A stretch of 64,000 bases of DNA from Prosthecochloris marina (GCF_003182595.1 NZ_PDNZ01000008.1:47823-111822); one strand, 5' to 3'. Counted from the stretch's first letter, positions 16,566 to 27,373 are shown. The notes: generated by a model from the sequence alone, not told the origin. Numbers and translations are program-made.

Positions 16566-18329
16566 TCATCGTTTTTTGCCGCCTTTTTTCTTTTTCGGCT
16601 GCTTTTGAACCGGTTTGGCCGGAGCTATTTCCGGCAGATCATCCGTAGAAGATGTTTTATTGATATAATATGTCTGGATGATACTGAACACGTTGAACAT
16701 CAGATAGTAGAGCCCCAGTCCAGCAGGGAGGTTGTTGAAAAAGAGCAGCATCATGACCGGGAAAATGTACATCATGATTTTCATCTGCTCATTGGTCTGT
16801 GTCGTCGGGGTAATCTTTTGCTGCAGATAGACCGCTCCACCCATGAGAATCGGAAATAAAGCGATATGATCCCCATAAAGCGGAATGCTGAATCCCAAAT
16901 CCAGAATGGAGTCAGGCAATGAAAGATCTTTAGCCCAAAGGAATGGCTGCTGACGCAGTTCTATGGACGAACGGAACACGTAGAACATTGCAAAAAGCAG
17001 CGGCATCTGAAGCAGTACAGGAAGACATCCTCCTAACGGATTAACCCCTGCCTCCTTGTAGATCCTGCCCAGTTCACTTTGCATTTTTGCAGGATTGTCC
17101 TTGTACTTTTCCTGCAACTCTTTCATCATCGGCTGCAGGGCAGCCATTTTTTTCATTGACTTGGTAGACGCCATGGTCAGCGGGTAAGTGACCAGTTTGA
17201 TCAGCAGGGCAAAAATAACGATGATCAGACCGTAATTGCTGATGAACTTGTTGAGCAGGTTGAAGATCGGCAGAATAATGTACTCCGCAAATGGCCTGGT
17301 CAACCAGTCCCAGCCGAAATCCATGATCTTTTCGAGATTCACGTCCAGAGAATGCAGCACATTGTAATCGATCGGTCCAACATAGAGTACCAGCGATTCT
17401 TTGTAGGTTTTCTCGTCTGCCGGAAGCGAGAATTTCAGGGCTGCCGTATAATCCTCAAACTTGTCACCAGCCTTGTGGCTTCCGCTCAAAAACACTCCTT
17501 CTGTTGGTGAAGAAGGAATCAATGCCGCCACAAAATATTTCGTTCTTACCGCGATCCACGTAGCCACACCGGACTGCTCTTCACGATAGTTTTTTGAAGA
17601 GTCGCTGGCATCGAGCTTGAGAAGACTCCCTCCCATATAGGCCGACGCCCAAGAGTTCTGCACCTCGTCATCATGATTTTTCTCGGAATGCAGCAACCCA
17701 CCATCCCATTCAAGCTGATATTCGTTACCGGGCAGCAGCCCCTCGAAGCCGGTCATCTGTACATCGTAACCTATAGCATAGTTATCTCCGGTAAACGTAT
17801 AGGTAATGATAATGCTTCTTTCGGACGAGATATCGAGCTTGTAAGTCAATGCATAAGACTGATCTCCTGTCAAGACCACTTCGTTTTGCTGATCAGATGT
17901 AGAAAAATAAAGGTCTCTTGTATCGATTTTCTTCCCGTCACGGGTCTGGAAGAACAGAGACAGTGCACCGCTGTCGGCATTTTTCACCAGGTCGAACTGT
18001 TCCCGGTCCGAATTGAGATGGTCTTTCAATACCATTGATTTCAGAGTAGCTCCACGGGAGGAAAACACCGCTGTGAAAAGTTCGTTGTCAACAGTGATGG
18101 TTTTTTCCTCACCTTCAGCCGCTACGGCAAATTCACCGAAAGCGTCGGTGCTCCCGCTATCCTGCATGACCGATGATGATCCGTTACTGTCATCGCCTGC
18201 TTCATCAACCACGGCAACATCATTCACCGCAGTGTCTTGAAAGGCTTTTTTCTCCGGAGCCATGAACTGCATCCAGACAATCATGATCAAACCTATCAGC
18301 ACAAGTCCTATTACAGAATTTTTATCCAT
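16566..18329 (-). CDS. yidC: Membrane protein insertase YidC
   Basis: A 587-residue YidC of the Gram-negative type. It has an N-terminal signal anchor ([17 protein letters not shown]), a large periplasmic beta domain (about residues 60-340) and the conserved core: an amphipathic hairpin with [19 protein letters not shown], then [20 protein letters not shown] with the remaining TM helices. The C-terminus is strongly basic (KKKKGGKKR), as in ribosome-binding YidC variants. YidC inserts and folds inner membrane proteins with or without SecYEG. It overlaps yidD by eight bases. Confidence 0.97.
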   Translation of the reverse strand: MDKNSVIGLVLIGLIMIVWMQFMAPEKKAFQDTAVNDVAVVDEAGDDSNGSSSVMQDSGSTDAFGEFAVAAEGEEKTITVDNELFTAVFSSRGATLKSMVLKDHLNSDREQFDLVKNADSGALSLFFQTRDGKKIDTRDLYFSTSDQQNEVVLTGDQSYALTYKLDISSERSIIITYTFTGDNYAIGYDVQMTGFEGLLPGNEYQLEWDGGLLHSEKNHDDEVQNSWASAYMGGSLLKLDASDSSKNYREEQSGVATWIAVRTKYFVAALIPSSPTEGVFLSGSHKAGDKFEDYTAALKFSLPADEKTYKESLVLYVGPIDYNVLHSLDVNLEKIMDFGWDWLTRPFAEYIILPIFNLLNKFISNYGLIIVIFALLIKLVTYPLTMASTKSMKKMAALQPMMKELQEKYKDNPAKMQSELGRIYKEAGVNPLGGCLPVLLQMPLLFAMFYVFRSSIELRQQPFLWAKDLSLPDSILDLGFSIPLYGDHIALFPILMGGAVYLQQKITPTTQTNEQMKIMMYIFPVMMLLFFNNLPAGLGLYYLMFNVFSIIQTYYINKTSSTDDLPEIAPAKPVQKQPKKKKGGKKR

Positions 18330-18600
18330 TATCTCTTTCTTTAGATTTTAATTTTTCACCGGACAGCGGCACTGGATCATACCCCCCTTTGGAAAAAGGA
18401 TTGCAGCGTATCACCCGCCACACAGTCAGCCAAAGAGCATAAAAGAAATTATGAGTCCTGAACGCTTCAAGCGCATAATTTGAACAGGTAGGATAAAATC
18501 GACAGGACGGACCTAAAAGGGGAGAGATGTACAACCGGTAAAACTTGATCAGAAGAATCGGCACCTGGTTTATAATTTTCCAGAAAGCATTGAGTTCCAT
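18322..18600 (-). CDS. yidD: Membrane protein insertion efficiency factor YidD
   Basis: A 92-residue protein with the YidD signature: [50 protein letters not shown]. It is a small inner-face membrane-associated protein that aids YidC/Sec insertion. It sits in the conserved rpmH-rnpA-yidD-yidC order; the last eight bases overlap the yidC start. There are 66 bases to rnpA. Confidence 0.95.
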   Translation of the reverse strand: MELNAFWKIINQVPILLIKFYRLYISPLLGPSCRFYPTCSNYALEAFRTHNFFYALWLTVWRVIRCNPFSKGGYDPVPLSGEKLKSKERDNG

Positions 18601-18666
18601 GATTACTCTTTTGCTATAAAATCTCTTTTGCCTGAATCAACAACCTTTCAGGCATTACAAGACAGC

Positions 18667-19089
18667 TCAACATTGAGCCATACTTTTAATGCCTTCAAGC
18701 AATGCCCTAATCTCTTTTCTGAAACTTCCCAACGATGGCGAGTTTTTTTTTCGCCCGATATACATAAATGCTACACAGAGTATCCTGTCTCCGTTCCCGG
18801 CATATTTTCCAGCACATTCGGTTGCAAGTGCTTTTTCATGCCTGTAGGCCTCTTTCATCAAACGCTTTATCCTGTTTCGATCAACAGCATTGGGCTTTAT
18901 TTTCCTGCCAACGATAAAAAGAACCTTGGGTAGTGACCTATGTCCCTTCCAAGTCACCTCAAGCGGGGCAAACAGCACCTTGATGAAATTTCCTCTGTAA
19001 CTGCGGGCGGAACTAAAAAGCTTCGATACTGAGGAGCTCCCCCTGAGAATCTCGTACTTTTTTAACGAGTGCGCACGAACAGAGTTCAC
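18667..19089 (-). CDS. rnpA: Ribonuclease P protein component
   Basis: A 140-residue basic protein. The N-terminal LKKYEILRGSSSVSKLFSSA and the central PNAVDRNRIKRLMKEAYR (the RNR-type RNA-binding helix) identify the RnpA protein of RNase P, which matures tRNA 5' ends. It is slightly longer than the usual 110-125 residues owing to the C-terminal tail. It follows rpmH by 28 bases, the usual arrangement. Confidence 0.92.
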   Translation of the reverse strand: MNSVRAHSLKKYEILRGSSSVSKLFSSARSYRGNFIKVLFAPLEVTWKGHRSLPKVLFIVGRKIKPNAVDRNRIKRLMKEAYRHEKALATECAGKYAGNGDRILCVAFMYIGRKKNSPSLGSFRKEIRALLEGIKSMAQC

Positions 19090-19117
19090 GATATCACGGA
19101 ACAGTTAATACTCTATC

Positions 19118-19282
19118 CTATCCTTTCTTGCGAGATCCCATGTCGCTGCTGACACTAAGCGAATGGCGCCCTTTCGCTCTGCGTGAGGCTATGATCCTAC
19201 GGCCGTTTTTTGTAGCCATGCGCTGGCGAAAACCATGCTTATTTCTTCTCTTTCTATTATGCGGCTGAAATGTTCTTTTCAT
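19118..19282 (-). CDS. rpmH: Large ribosomal subunit protein bL34
   Basis: A 54-residue, very basic protein starting [20 protein letters not shown] and continuing [19 protein letters not shown], the bL34 signature. I found it by reading the minus strand from the ATG at 19282 to the TAG at 19118. The C-terminal extension ([14 protein letters not shown]) is about ten residues longer than in E. coli, where the protein is 46 residues. It is the first gene of the leftward rpmH-rnpA-yidD-yidC operon. Confidence 0.97.
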   Translation of the reverse strand: MKRTFQPHNRKRRNKHGFRQRMATKNGRRIIASRRAKGRHSLSVSSDMGSRKKG

Positions 19283-19720
19283 AATGAAACGCTCCTCATT
19301 GTTCTCATAGATCGTTCAAAAAATACAGGGCATTGAATTTAGCATAATCATCTTTGAAATCCAACCAGGTAAAACCGCTTTTCAGATAAGTCACAAGAGC
19401 TGTCAACACCCCGCTGAAGGGGAGATACCCACAATGTTGATAACTTGTTGATAAAAAAACTTTACCTGACGAAAGGCGCAAAAAACCTACCCGCAAAAAC
19501 AATCCACAGATGTTGACAACCAAACAACCACAGAAGCATAAGACAATACGAAAAAACAACTTAAACTGTTGACAACCTTTGTTAAAAACATAACACTATG
19601 AACAAGAACTTTTCCTTTCACGAATTGTTTTTTGTCCACCGAAAAATGTAATTTATGAACAATGAATGTTGATGATTCGTCAATGAAAGAGCTTATCCAC
19701 ATCTCAAATGTTACGATTTC
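19283..19720. other. Probable oriC part 1: rpmH-dnaA intergenic region with DnaA boxes
   Basis: A 438-base gap between divergent rpmH and dnaA. It holds a perfect DnaA box TTATCCACA at 19693-19701, two copies of TGTTGATAA (19435-19443 and 19446-19454, two bases apart), and two of TGTTGACAA (19511-19519, 19567-19575). The rest is AT-rich. Gene polarity switches here, as expected at an origin. It must also contain the promoters of rpmH and dnaA, and the boxes fit DnaA autoregulation. I see no gene in it. Confidence 0.75.
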
Positions 19721-21199
19721 ATGCCAGCCCCACAAAGTAAGGTACTACTCGATAAGCAATCACACGGTAATGGTACACAAGCCAATGCAGCGCAAAAAGT
19801 ATGGGATGCTTGCCTAGATGTTCTAAAAGACAAACTTAACAGCCAGGCCTTTAAAACATGGTTCACCCCTATCTCTCCCCTGCACTTTTCCGACAACGAA
19901 CTGACTATTGAGGTTCCAAGCCAGTTTTTTTACGAATGGATTGAAGAAAATTACTCAACGCAGCTGAAACAGGCTCTTAAAGACATTCTCGGCTCGGAAG
20001 GACGATTGATGTATTCAATCGTTATGGACAGGTCACAGAACAATCCGGTCACCATTGAACTGCCGCATCAGAATATGCCGAAAAACGGGCCTACCGAAAA
20101 CGGTTGCTCTACAACGGTCAAAGTATCTTCCGACAGAGATTTTCTGGAACGCTACCGGACGAAGTTTGAAAGTCATCTTAATCCAAAATACACATTCGAT
20201 ACACTTATTCGCGGTGACTGTAACTCTCTGGCGTTTGCTGCATCAAAATCAGTATCCCAAAACCCCGGACAAAATGCCTTCAACCCCCTTGTCATTTATG
20301 GAGGAGTCGGACTCGGCAAAACGCACATGACTCAAGCAATAGGCAACCATGTCCGTGAAAAAAGCATCTCCGAGTATGTCTTGTATGTCTCGAGCGAAAA
20401 ATTTGCCATCGATTTCGTCAATGCGATACAAAACGGCAATATTCAGGAATTTTCCGCTTTTTACAGAAAAGTCGACGTCCTGATAATCGATGACATTCAG
20501 TTCTTTGCCGGCAAGGAAAAAACCCAGGAGGAAATCTTCCATATTTTCAATACCCTTCACCAGTCGAACAAACAGATCATTCTTTCATCCGATAGACCTA
20601 TAAAAGAGATAAGAGGAATTGAAGATCGGCTGATTTCACGATTTAACTGGGGGTTGTCGGCTGACATCCAGCCACCTGACTATGAAACGAGAAAAGCCAT
20701 CATTCAAAGTAAGCTGGAACAAAACGGAGTGACATTCGATGCAAATGTCATAGAGTTCATAGCAACCAATGTCACGCAAAATGTCAGGGAACTTGAAGGT
20801 TGTATTGTCAAGCTTTTGGCAGCACACTCTTTGTTTAACAAGGAAATCGACCTCTCATTCACCAAAACTACTCTTAAGGACATTATCAGAATTCAGTCCA
20901 AGCAGTTGAGCCTTGAAACCATTGAAAAAGCGATTTGCTCCTATTTTTCCATCACCCCCAACGATTTGAAAGGTAAATCAAAGAAAAAAGAGATTGCAAC
21001 CGGGCGACAGATAGCGATGTACCTCAGCAAGGAACTTACCGACTCATCTTTGAAAACCATAGGACTTCATTTCGGAGGTCGAGATCATTCAACGGTGATT
21101 CATGGTTACAACACCATCAACAAAAAGGTGGAGAATTCCGCGGAAATGAGAAGTCAGGTCGAGGAACTGAAAAAACGTATTGAGATCATGTCAATATGA
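19721..21199 (+). CDS. dnaA: Chromosomal replication initiator DnaA
   Basis: A 492-residue initiator. Domain I (residues about 25-95) has [20 protein letters not shown] and FKTWFTP. The AAA+ domain has Walker [17 protein letters not shown], Walker [15 protein letters not shown], and sensor and Arg-finger segments ([10 protein letters not shown]). Domain IV ends with the DNA-binding signature [18 protein letters not shown]. DnaA-ATP opens oriC and loads the helicase. No strong ribosome site precedes the ATG. Confidence 0.98.
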   Translation: MPAPQSKVLLDKQSHGNGTQANAAQKVWDACLDVLKDKLNSQAFKTWFTPISPLHFSDNELTIEVPSQFFYEWIEENYSTQLKQALKDILGSEGRLMYSIVMDRSQNNPVTIELPHQNMPKNGPTENGCSTTVKVSSDRDFLERYRTKFESHLNPKYTFDTLIRGDCNSLAFAASKSVSQNPGQNAFNPLVIYGGVGLGKTHMTQAIGNHVREKSISEYVLYVSSEKFAIDFVNAIQNGNIQEFSAFYRKVDVLIIDDIQFFAGKEKTQEEIFHIFNTLHQSNKQIILSSDRPIKEIRGIEDRLISRFNWGLSADIQPPDYETRKAIIQSKLEQNGVTFDANVIEFIATNVTQNVRELEGCIVKLLAAHSLFNKEIDLSFTKTTLKDIIRIQSKQLSLETIEKAICSYFSITPNDLKGKSKKKEIATGRQIAMYLSKELTDSSLKTIGLHFGGRDHSTVIHGYNTINKKVENSAEMRSQVEELKKRIEIMSI

Positions 21200-21533
21200 C
21201 AGGGACCCCGCTCAACCCCGTAGCACATGCCAGCACCATAGTTTTTCAAGGCAAGGCTCAGCAATGTGCATAACCTGTCAACAATCTGTGCATTACCGAA
21301 TAGAGGCAGGAGCACTTATCAACACAGTGAAAAAATAAAACAGTAAAAGCTCGAGTGGATGTTTATAAGGGGTAGAATTATCAACATGTTATCAACAGAT
21401 ATCCACATAAGGATAAACGAAATAAAGCACTATAAAAAATAGACTTATGGATACTTTTACAAAACAATCAAGAATTCCACACACCTAACAACAACAACAA
21501 TTTTCATTATTTAATAAATAAAAAGAGTAGACA
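21200..21533. other. Probable oriC part 2: dnaA-dnaN intergenic region with DnaA boxes and AT-rich tract
   Basis: A 334-base gap. DnaA-box-like sites are TGTGCATAA (21265-21273, consensus), TTATCAACA at 21316-21324, 21378-21386 and 21389-21397, and ATATCCACA at 21399-21407; the last three sites are packed within 30 bases. An AT-rich stretch from about 21411 to 21530 could be the unwinding element. This side looks denser in boxes than the rpmH side, so it is the better candidate for the actual unwinding site. It also carries the dnaN promoter region. Confidence 0.75.
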
Positions 21534-22658
21534 ATGAAATTTTCGACCTCTATCAAGCATTTCCAGGATGCTGTAAACAAGGTGACGCAGGCAATTCCCA
21601 ACAAGGCCCTTGATCCCAGATATGAGAATCTGCACATGACACTTGAAAATCAAAGTCTTACACTCTTTGCAACAGATGGTGAAATGTCCATAACCGCGTC
21701 AACGGATGTGGAGTCGGCCGATCAGGGAAATCTGGGAGTAAAAGCCCGGACCATTCTCGATTTTCTGAGAAGCATGTACGATACCGAGGTCAGTTTCGAA
21801 GTCGAGCGTCAGCAAATGAGCGAACAGGGTATTGTCAATATCGCTACAGATAAAGGACGCTATAAAATACCATGCACGTTTGAAAGCAAAGCGGAAAAGC
21901 AGGAAAAAAGCTATGACATTGAATTTGTGCTACCTTCGGTAGATTTGCTCAATCTCATACACAAAACAATTTTTGCCTGCAGTATCGATGGCATGAGACC
22001 TGCGATGATGGGGGTCCTTTTTGAAATAGAGAACAACAATCTCACTGCGGTCTCAACTGACGGGCATCGTCTGGTTCGATTCAGAAAATCATGTGATGTT
22101 TCTCAACAGGAAAAGCAAAAAGTCGTTATACCTGCCAGAGTACTATCTGTTCTTCAGAAACTGATCGGTGAAGGTGTCGTTACCATATCTATTGACTCGG
22201 TAAACAAATCCATTCGTTTTTCCATGGATGGTCTGGTTCTCGATGCCGCACTGATTGTCGAGCAGTATCCGAATTACGAGGCGGTCATTCCCCTTGAGAA
22301 TGATAAAAAACTAACCGTAGAAAGATCCCTTTTCTATGATTCTGTCAAGAGAGTTGGAAGATTTTCAAGCATTGGCGATATACGGTTCTCCATATCTCCA
22401 TCTTCTTTACAACTTTCGGCTGAAAACATCAACGAAGGAGAATCAGCGCAGGAAAATCTCTCCTGCAACTATGACAATGAACCGATAGACATTGGTTTCA
22501 ACGCGAAGTTCATTGAAGCAGCCCTTGCACATCTCGATGAAGACAACGTCGTTGTCGAGCTGAGCAGCCCTACAACCGCTGTTATCCTGAAACCTGAAAA
22601 AGAAAAAGACGATGATCGTTTGATTATTTTGGTCATGCCCGTGAGAATCAATAATTGA
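21534..22658 (+). CDS. dnaN: DNA polymerase III beta subunit (sliding clamp)
   Basis: A 374-residue clamp with the three-domain beta-clamp repeat. Recognisable parts are the N-terminal [40 protein letters not shown] (domain 1), [20 protein letters not shown] (domain 2) and the C-terminal [10 protein letters not shown] with LVMPVRIN. It tethers the replicative polymerase to DNA and binds many partners. The C-terminal VMPVRINN matches the conserved end of the family (usually MPMRL). Confidence 0.98.
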   Translation: MKFSTSIKHFQDAVNKVTQAIPNKALDPRYENLHMTLENQSLTLFATDGEMSITASTDVESADQGNLGVKARTILDFLRSMYDTEVSFEVERQQMSEQGIVNIATDKGRYKIPCTFESKAEKQEKSYDIEFVLPSVDLLNLIHKTIFACSIDGMRPAMMGVLFEIENNNLTAVSTDGHRLVRFRKSCDVSQQEKQKVVIPARVLSVLQKLIGEGVVTISIDSVNKSIRFSMDGLVLDAALIVEQYPNYEAVIPLENDKKLTVERSLFYDSVKRVGRFSSIGDIRFSISPSSLQLSAENINEGESAQENLSCNYDNEPIDIGFNAKFIEAALAHLDEDNVVVELSSPTTAVILKPEKEKDDDRLIILVMPVRINN

Positions 22659-22674
22659 CATACCCGACCAATCT

Positions 22675-23790
22675 TTGCGTTTACAAGAAATAAAGCTTGT
22701 CAATTTCAGAAAACATTCCGATCTGACATTTGTTCCATCGGATGGGATCAATGTGCTCTATGGACCAAATGGCTCGGGTAAGACAAATATTCTTGAAGCC
22801 GTTCACTATTGTGCCCTTGCCAAAGGATTCAACAAATCCCTCGACAGGGAATGTTTGAGGTTTACAGCCGATTATTTTTTGTTGCAGAGCAGGTTTGCCG
22901 ATGAAAGGGACATAGAGATAACCGTTAAAGTCAGTTACGCGAAAACATCGGACAAGAAGATCTTCATCAATAGTGAAGAGTTGAAGAAGTATTCGGGGCT
23001 TATCGGGCGCATTCCATGTATAACGTTTTCTCCCATGGAGCTTACCGTAATAAACGGTTCACCGCAAGAGAGACGGCGCTTCATAGATAATGCGCTATCC
23101 CAAACCGACAAGCGTTATCTTGACGATTTGCTGCAATACCGGCGTGTGTTGCAGCAACGCAATACACTGCTTTCAGCTATGGACGGAAGATGCGGCAACG
23201 GTGCTAATCTCGAAGCATGGACCGAAAAACTGTCGTTTCTTGCCGGGTCAATTGTATCGGCACGATTGAACTTTATGGATCGTTTGCTTGCCTGCTGTAG
23301 CCCGGTTTATGAACAACTCGGCCTTGGAGAAGTACCGGGAATCGGTTACCGGTCTTCTGTAAGTCGGCAAGTTGTAGGGATGAAGGAGAAGGAAATCGCT
23401 GAGACCATGATGCATCGCTTCAGAGAGGTCGCTTCGCAGGAATTGCATCGTAAACTGACTTTACTTGGGCCTCACAGGGATGATATCGTATTTCGACTCG
23501 ATGGGGTCGAGGTTAAAAAATATGCTTCTCAGGGCCAGTTACGGACGTTTCTGATAGCGATTAAGTTGGCTTTGCAGCGGTTAATTCGTGAAGTCACTGG
23601 AGAAAGCCCTTTATTCCTGCTCGACGATCTTTTCAGTGAGCTGGACAGGAATAGAGTTGAAAAAGTGCTTCTGCTGCTGGAAGGTTCCGGACAATCGATC
23701 ATTACAGCAACTGATAAACCGGAGTTTGATGGTATTCATTGCATCTCGATCCGGAAAATAGCAGGAGCGATACAAGGGGAAGATCCGTAA
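22675..23790 (+). CDS. recF: DNA replication and repair protein RecF
   Basis: A 371-residue SMC-like ATPase. Walker A is NVLYGPNGSGKTNILEAVHY, the signature region is YASQGQLRTFLIAIKLA, and Walker B is LFLLDDLFSELD. The N-terminal LQEIKLVNFRKHSDL is typical. RecF loads RecA at gaps together with RecO and RecR. The start appears to be TTG at 22675, 16 bases after dnaN; no in-frame ATG gives the conserved N-terminus. Confidence 0.97.
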   Translation: MRLQEIKLVNFRKHSDLTFVPSDGINVLYGPNGSGKTNILEAVHYCALAKGFNKSLDRECLRFTADYFLLQSRFADERDIEITVKVSYAKTSDKKIFINSEELKKYSGLIGRIPCITFSPMELTVINGSPQERRRFIDNALSQTDKRYLDDLLQYRRVLQQRNTLLSAMDGRCGNGANLEAWTEKLSFLAGSIVSARLNFMDRLLACCSPVYEQLGLGEVPGIGYRSSVSRQVVGMKEKEIAETMMHRFREVASQELHRKLTLLGPHRDDIVFRLDGVEVKKYASQGQLRTFLIAIKLALQRLIREVTGESPLFLLDDLFSELDRNRVEKVLLLLEGSGQSIITATDKPEFDGIHCISIRKIAGAIQGEDP

Positions 23791-23803
23791 TTATTCGTGT
23801 ACC

Positions 23804-24097
23804 ATGAAAAAATCCAGATCTCCAAGAAAATTCGATGATATCGTCGATGACATATATTCCATCTACGGGATGAAAAGGGCTCATGAAGAGCACCATGCAC
23901 TCAAGGTTTGGCATACTGTTGTCGGGGAGACCATTGCAAGGATAACGGAAGTTGAAAAGTTCGTAAAAGGTGTTCTTTATGTACGGGTTCTGAATCCTTC
24001 ATGGAGAAACGAACTTTCTTTTATGAAAAAAAATATTGTCGGTAGATTGAACGAGACGATAGGAAAGGTTATGGTAAAAGATATAGTCTTCAAGTAG
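23804..24097 (+). CDS. dciA: DUF721/DciA-family protein, probable helicase loader
   Basis: A 97-residue DUF721 protein. KVWHTVVGETIARITEVEKF and LYVRVLNPSWRNELSFMKKN are the family core. DciA proteins interact with the replicative helicase DnaB and help load it in bacteria without DnaC or DnaI. Placement right after dnaA-dnaN-recF supports that job. The gene starts 13 bases after recF. Confidence 0.85.
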   Translation: MKKSRSPRKFDDIVDDIYSIYGMKRAHEEHHALKVWHTVVGETIARITEVEKFVKGVLYVRVLNPSWRNELSFMKKNIVGRLNETIGKVMVKDIVFK

Positions 24098-24438
24098 TGA
24101 AGATTATAATCCGTGTAGGCAATCCGTTTAGCGCATATAACCTCTTCTACATGCTCCTGCTCCAGTTACTTTAATGGTTCATGGCGTTTTTTCTTTGCAG
24201 CCAAGAAGCAGTATGTAAAGTATTGGATGTTTCAAGCTGGAAAGATCGTTCGTTTTTTATATTTTGCTGAAATATTGTTGTATTATACTTGCAGTATTAT
24301 GATATAATGCTGTGGATAAGAGGATTTATACAAAGTGATAGCGGTGTCCTGCAAAAAGCTTGATAATGGGAGATTGCGATCATCGGGAAGAAATGTAGCG
24401 GTGAACCGTGTTTCTGAAATATTTATGCTTCATTAGTT
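24098..24438. other. Intergenic region with an isolated perfect DnaA box
   Basis: A 341-base gap without a gene. It contains TGTGGATAA (24311-24319), the reverse complement of TTATCCACA, next to an AT-rich stretch (24251-24310). The box could titrate DnaA or regulate the downstream protease gene. Nothing else is recognisable. Confidence 0.5.
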
Positions 24439-25191
24439 ATGTTTATTGCGATATTTTCTTTTGTTCTTGTCCTTTCTGTTGTAGTGCTGGTGCATGAGTT
24501 CGGCCATTTCCTTGCAGCACGAAAAGCTGGAGTGCCTGTCTACGAATTTTCAGTCGGTTTTCCGTTCAGCCCACGGGTAGCTACACTGTTTCGACATCGG
24601 GAAACGGAATTTACCTTACGGCTGCTTCCTCTCGGCGGTTTTGTCAGTTTCTCGAGTGAAACGGATGAACACGCCAAGAAACTCTTTGCCGCCTCACGCA
24701 CTTCACGTGCACTCATCATGTCGGCAGGTTCCCTCTTCAATGTAATCTTTGCGTTCTTATTATTTGTTCCTGCTTTCATGATCGGTGAAAGCATGTCGTT
24801 ATCCAACGCTGTTGTTGCAAGCATCCAGACGATCTGGAGCGTCATTTCGGAAACCATTCGTCTTTTCATCAATATCTTTTCTGGCAGCACAGGGGTGGAA
24901 AATCTTTCAGGGCCTGTCGGGATTACAGTACTTGCCGGACAAGCTGCCAGTGGCGGATGGATGGATCTTCTGCTATTTACCGGTTTTCTCAGCCTGAGCC
25001 TCGGCATCATGAACATGATTCCTTTTCCCGGACTCGATGGAGGACAGCTTTTCATATTGTTGATTGAAGCCTTGAGGAACAAACCGATGTGTGTCAGAAC
25101 ACATCAGATCGTAAATCTTGCTGGAATCGTGTTGTTTATCATGCTCTCACTGTTTGTAACGTGGCATGATATTACAAAACTTATTAGCTGA
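24439..25191 (+). CDS. M50 family site-2-type membrane metalloprotease without PDZ domain
   Basis: A 250-residue multi-pass protein. The zinc site is VLVHEFGHFLAARKAG (H19, E20, H23) in the first TM segment, and the third-ligand motif is NMIPFPGLDGGQLF (Asp200) near the C-terminus. RLLPLGGFVSFSSE is the usual beta hairpin after TM1. RseP-type enzymes are about 450 residues with one or two PDZ domains between these motifs; here the gap is only about 170 residues, so PDZ domains are lacking. Probable role is intramembrane cleavage of an unknown substrate. Confidence 0.92.
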   Translation: MFIAIFSFVLVLSVVVLVHEFGHFLAARKAGVPVYEFSVGFPFSPRVATLFRHRETEFTLRLLPLGGFVSFSSETDEHAKKLFAASRTSRALIMSAGSLFNVIFAFLLFVPAFMIGESMSLSNAVVASIQTIWSVISETIRLFINIFSGSTGVENLSGPVGITVLAGQAASGGWMDLLLFTGFLSLSLGIMNMIPFPGLDGGQLFILLIEALRNKPMCVRTHQIVNLAGIVLFIMLSLFVTWHDITKLIS

Positions 25192-25244
25192 TCTCCGTTG
25201 TGTGTCAGAAGTAAAATCTTTGCCATTTTTGCCGTAAACACAAC

Positions 25245-25778
25245 ATGCCGAGAAACATCGATATTAAAGCTGTCATTCCAAGTGTCGACGCTTTTATTCC
25301 AAAAGTAACACCTCTTGCCGATCAAGGTCCATTCGAGTTAATTCAGGACGATACGTTTTTTTCGTGTAAAACCGGTCGGTTGAAGCTGCGTGTGCTTTCA
25401 ACAGGAGAAGGCAAGCTGATCTTTTACCGCAGGGCTGATAAAAAAGGACCTAAAGAATCTTTTTATCTGCATTTACCCGTTTCCCAGCCTGATGTCATGA
25501 GAGATTTGTTGGCAATGTCTTATGGACAAACAGGGCGTGTGCATAAATATCGTTTGTTGTTTTTAACCGGGCGAACGCGTATACATCTCGATAATGTCTC
25601 TGGTTTGGGGCATTTTCTTGAAATCGAGGTTATTCTGGAAGAAAACGAAACGACCGAGACCGGGGTCACAGAGGCGTATCGGCTTCTGGAGAGATTAGAG
25701 ATTGATCGGTCACAACTCATCGAGGGAGCTTATGTCGATCTTTTGGCAAAAAAGCTTTCCACTGCAGTCGGTACATGA
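25245..25778 (+). CDS. CYTH domain protein, class IV adenylyl cyclase/thiamine triphosphatase-like
   Basis: A 177-residue single CYTH domain. It shows RNIDIKAVI (a variant of the ExExK entry motif), the QDDTFFSCKTGRLKLRVLS segment, GKLIFYRRAD, KGPKESFY, VHKYRLLFLTGRTRIHLDNV and FLEIEVILEE. These are the charged tunnel residues that bind triphosphate and metal. The first ExExK position reads DIKA, so one acidic residue is Asp rather than Glu. Members hydrolyse or cyclise triphosphates; the substrate is unknown. It starts 53 bases after the M50 protease gene. Confidence 0.8.
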   Translation: MPRNIDIKAVIPSVDAFIPKVTPLADQGPFELIQDDTFFSCKTGRLKLRVLSTGEGKLIFYRRADKKGPKESFYLHLPVSQPDVMRDLLAMSYGQTGRVHKYRLLFLTGRTRIHLDNVSGLGHFLEIEVILEENETTETGVTEAYRLLERLEIDRSQLIEGAYVDLLAKKLSTAVGT

Positions 25779-25844
25779 TGCTCCCTCTTCCAAAGACATC
25801 TCGTGTTCCATGCAAACACCCTATACCCGCAAAGCCCTATGCCA

Positions 25845-25876
25845 CCCCTTGAAATAGCAGTTCGGATATCACAGTG
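25845..25876 (+). repeat. 32-bp partly palindromic repeat, copy 1
   Basis: One of three copies of a 32-base motif of the form CACCCCNTGAAATA, six variable bases, GNATNTCACAG. The others are at 26035-26066 and, on the other strand, 34588-34619. The ends (TGAAAT and ATNTCA) form a dyad. It sits 24 bases before a 77-bp REP-like copy. Confidence 0.6.
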
Positions 25877-25900
25877 AATCGGTGCCCAATTTCCCTGAAA

Positions 25901-25977
25901 AGTCATGCCGGACTTGATCCGGCATCCATACTGACTTTGATCGAAAGATCAATCCTTGGGTCAAGCCCGGGGATGAC
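25901..25977 (+). repeat. 77-bp REP-like intergenic repeat, copy A
   Basis: A 77-base element built from two hairpins: GCCGGACTTGATCCGGC and GGGTCAAGCCCGGGG, separated by CATCCATACTGACTTT and a short variable part. A second 77-base copy lies in opposite orientation at 34311-34387. Such elements are intergenic mobile palindromic repeats in many bacteria. Confidence 0.75.
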
Positions 25978-26034
25978 ATGGAGAGAGTAGTCATGCTACA
26001 GATGATATGGTGTCAAATCCACCCGAAGTCACAC

Positions 26035-26066
26035 CACCCCGTGAAATAAATGTTCTGATTTCACGG
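26035..26066 (+). repeat. 32-bp partly palindromic repeat, copy 2
   Basis: The best palindrome of the three copies: GTGAAAT at 26041-26047 pairs with ATTTCAC at 26058-26064. It is followed by GGTCCGGGGATGACA, which resembles the 3' end of the 77-bp element, so this may be the remnant of another composite copy. The gap 25779-26149 holds no gene, only these repeats. Confidence 0.6.
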
Positions 26067-26149
26067 GGCAGGTCCGGGGATGACACTGCATAAAAGACAA
26101 ATTGCAGGACTAATGAGACAGCCTATTCTTTGCTTTATGCAGCTATTTT

Positions 26150-27373
26150 TCAGGTATTGCAGACAAGTTTGTTCTTTTCGATCAACGTTTCGGCAAAAGC
26201 TTTTCCAAATGTTTTGATCTCTTCGAACTCTTTTTCATGTGGCTTGAATTTTACTCTGATATTTTGATCGAATACTTTTAGCTTCAGGTTGGTGAAATTC
26301 GATTCAATGATTTTGATACTTTCACCGCTCCAGCCGTAAGAGCCGAATGCAGCTGCCAGTTTACCTCGATCACGGATTGGATTAATGGCGGCAAAGAGCT
26401 GGTAAATCTGTGAAACGATGTTCTGGTTAATTGTTGGTGAACCGACAATGATCGCGGCACTGTGCGCAATTTTTTCTTCGAGTTTTGCAAAGTGCATGTT
26501 TTCAATATCGCAGACATCGATGGTGAAGTCGCAGTGTGGACGCAATCCTTCGGCGATTTTTTCGGCTATGATTGTGGTGTTTTCGTATGCCGATACGTAT
26601 GCAATCAGGATATTTTTCTCGTTAGGAAGTGCGATAGCGCGTTGCGCGTACTTTTTGGAAAGATCGACATACTTTTTCCAGTTTGAACGCAATATCGGTC
26701 CATGACCTGGACAAATGACCTTGATATCGAGATCGGAGATGCGTTCTATTGCCTGTAGCATGTATTTGCTGAACGGTCTGAGAATCGCATCGAAGTAGTA
26801 GGTGAATGCATCGTCAAAATCACCGGCAAGGTCGTCGTACATTTCTTCGTGGCAGTAATGGCACCCGAAAGAGTCGCAGGTGAAAAGTACCTTGTCTTCT
26901 TCGAGCCAGGTATAAATCGCATCTGGCCAATGAAGGTTTACGGCGTTGATGAAACGGAGTGTCTTGTTACCGAGGTCCAGGGTATCACCGTCCTTGACGG
27001 TCAACGATTTGAAATCATTACCAACAAGATCACGAAGAAACTTGATTGCGTTTGCACTTCCGACAACTGTAGCGTTGGGCGCAACTGCAAGCAGGTTCTT
27101 GACATTGCCGGAATGATCCGGTTCGGTATGATCGACAATGATGTACTCAATCTCTGCAGGGTCGGTAACTTTTTTTATCTTATCAAGATACGTCGGCCAA
27201 AACTTGGCTTTCGAAGTCTCGACGACTGCTTTTTTGTCTGCATTGATAAAGTATGAATTATAAGTCGTGCCGTACTTGGTTTCCATGACAATATCGAATG
27301 TGACAAGGCCGGGGTCCAGAACCCCTATCCATGTGACATCATCGGTAACAGGAAGAATTTTGTTATCAACCAT
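26150..27373 (-). CDS. Flavodiiron protein (FprA-type flavoprotein)
   Basis: A 407-residue A-type flavoprotein. The N-terminal metallo-beta-lactamase-like domain has the diiron ligands in [10 protein letters not shown] (HxExDH), [22 protein letters not shown] and [10 protein letters not shown]. The C-terminal flavodoxin domain, from about residue 255, starts [14 protein letters not shown]. Such proteins reduce O2 (or NO) to water with electrons from rubredoxin, in the cytoplasm, protecting anaerobes. No rubredoxin gene is adjacent. Confidence 0.95.
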   Translation of the reverse strand: MVDNKILPVTDDVTWIGVLDPGLVTFDIVMETKYGTTYNSYFINADKKAVVETSKAKFWPTYLDKIKKVTDPAEIEYIIVDHTEPDHSGNVKNLLAVAPNATVVGSANAIKFLRDLVGNDFKSLTVKDGDTLDLGNKTLRFINAVNLHWPDAIYTWLEEDKVLFTCDSFGCHYCHEEMYDDLAGDFDDAFTYYFDAILRPFSKYMLQAIERISDLDIKVICPGHGPILRSNWKKYVDLSKKYAQRAIALPNEKNILIAYVSAYENTTIIAEKIAEGLRPHCDFTIDVCDIENMHFAKLEEKIAHSAAIIVGSPTINQNIVSQIYQLFAAINPIRDRGKLAAAFGSYGWSGESIKIIESNFTNLKLKVFDQNIRVKFKPHEKEFEEIKTFGKAFAETLIEKNKLVCNT

